DNA from: Nostoc sp. CHAB 5715
Lineage (GTDB): Bacteria; Cyanobacteriota; Cyanobacteriia; Cyanobacteriales; Nostocaceae
DNA length: 14,366 nt
Assembly (NCBI RefSeq): GCF_020829685.1
Contig: NZ_JAIVFR010000051.1
Coordinates: forward strand, 1-14,366
Reading direction: 5' to 3'
A program made the translations under genes and the position numbers. The notes under the pieces were generated by a model. That model made no database searches. It was not told where the DNA came from and saw only the letters and a program-made list of their open reading frames with translations. Positions 12,949-14,366 of the stretch are shown here, piece by piece. Positions within the stretch are counted from its first letter, which is position 1, and each line of letters starts with the position of its first letter.

Positions 12949-12954
12949 TACAAT
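12949..12954 (+). promoter_or_regulatory. Possible -10 box of the ilvC promoter
   Basis: TACAAT, about 49 nt before the ilvC ATG. A good TTGACA exists at 12916-12921 but 27 bp away, too far for a standard sigma-70 promoter. Weak call. Confidence 0.25.
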
Positions 12955-12975
12955 CGAAAGCCTGCCAATAAATGA

Positions 12976-13998
<1,023 letters not shown>

Positions 13999-14030
13999 GC
14001 AAAAGGAGGAGCCAAAGGACTAAACCAATT

Positions 14031-14085
14031 CGCAATTCGCAATTCGCAATTCGCAATTACGTTTTGTGACGGGGATTTAGACCCC
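14031..14085. repeat. Compact copy of the repeat found at 2973-3214 (inverted)
   Basis: Four cgcaatt heptamers (14031-14058) run into ttcgcaattacgttttgtg (14050-14068), then ac, then ggggatttagacccc (14071-14085). Reversed, this is the 2973-3182 repeat without the 176-bp tandem array. It lies about 30 bp after the ilvC stop. Confidence 0.8.
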
Positions 14086-14162
14086 GACACTTTCACGCGC
14101 TGCCTGTAGAGACAGGGGACTTAAACCCCCAAAGTTCGTTAAAGTCGTGGCTACTACAGCAA

Positions 14163-14202
14163 AGCCTACGTGATACGCTTTTGCAAGCGTACCACGTAGG
14201 CT
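14163..14202. repeat. 18-bp hairpin downstream of ilvC
   Basis: agcctacgtgatacgctt (14163-14180) pairs with aagcgtaccacgtaggct (14185-14202), one mismatch, loop ttgc. No T-run follows on plus, so it is a palindromic repeat that may stabilise transcript ends rather than a classical terminator. Confidence 0.7.
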
Positions 14203-14216
14203 GGGAAATTTACGTT

Positions 14217-14242
14217 AAAAAACAAGTGCAGTTTTCCTTGTT
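14217..14242 (-). terminator. Weak terminator of the VCBS-repeat gene
   Basis: Minus strand AACAAG (complement of 14237-14242) and CTTGTT (complement of 14221-14226) form a 6-bp stem overlapping a run of T (complement of 14217-14222). It sits 14 nt after the stop at 14256. The stem is short and AT-rich. Confidence 0.4.
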
Positions 14243-14255
14243 GATTGTGGATTTA

Positions 14256-14366
14256 TCATTGTAAATTCGTAAATATATACCAAGTACCATTATTGGGTCG
14301 CCAGACAGCGAAATCATTTTTCCCATCACCACTATAATCGCCAGGAGCTGGTCTATCACCAGTTGT
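14256..14366 (-). CDS. FG-GAP/VCBS repeat protein, C-terminal end (gene runs off the window)
   Basis: Thirty-six codons and a TGA (complement of 14256-14258) read in from the right edge. The translation [19 protein letters not shown], then [17 protein letters not shown], contains one complete repeat of the FG-GAP/VCBS type: [16 protein letters not shown] with its Asp-rich calcium-binding loop, followed by the usual GTWYI strand. Such repeats build beta-propellers in secreted or surface proteins. Only the last repeat is visible, so full architecture and any N-terminal domains are unknown. The gene is convergent with ilvC. Confidence 0.85.
   Translation of the reverse strand, partial: TTGDRPAPGDYSGDGKNDFAVWRPNNGTWYIFTNLQ

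Overview
The window looks like chromosomal DNA of a filamentous, heterocyst-type cyanobacterium (Nostocales, Nostoc/Anabaena-like). This is inferred from frequent HIP1 octamers (GCGATCGC, e.g. near 1484, 5146, 5703, 6560, 7603, 8030, 10028, 12594, 13489), heptanucleotide tandem repeats of the STRR type next to genes, many short palindromic intergenic repeats, and the gene content (NDH-2, LL-diaminopimelate aminotransferase, Uma2 nuclease family, 331-residue class I KARI). The species cannot be named from the sequence alone.

Layout. 1-256 (minus): N-terminal end of an M16 zinc peptidase. 257-1338: about 1.1 kb without a gene, filled with hairpins, a 119-bp palindrome, four copies of a 62-bp tandem repeat, a strong terminator and a G-quadruplex-type motif. 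1339-2762 (minus): a small unknown protein and the membrane protease HtpX. 2763-3370: two adjoining tandem arrays in a repeat element. 3371-5062 (plus): a fluoride riboswitch and a CLC-F type fluoride/proton antiporter, separated by an inserted palindromic element. 5227-5702 (plus): two overlapping small unknown genes. 5775-9345 (minus): Uma2-family protein, dapL and type II NADH dehydrogenase. 9580-12660 (minus): a scarred region with a DUF4349 protein lacking its signal peptide, a DNA adenine methyltransferase lacking its catalytic half, a CFI-box protein flanked by 24-bp direct repeats, and the C-terminal remnant of an AAA+ ATPase. 13003-13998 (plus): ilvC. 14256-14366 (minus): C-terminal end of an FG-GAP/VCBS repeat protein.

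How it works together. Most neighbours are unrelated single genes. The clearest functional unit is the fluoride-resistance locus (riboswitch plus exporter). dapL (lysine and peptidoglycan) and ilvC (branched-chain amino acids) are core metabolism. The most unusual parts are the riboswitch leader interrupted by a repeat element, the ndh terminator lying only 11 nt before the dapL start codon, the damaged 9.6-12.7 kb region, and a repeat present once 'empty' (14050-14085) and once with a 176-bp tandem array inside it (2973-3182). No CRISPR array, tRNA or rRNA was recognised, and I see no convincing novel defence system.
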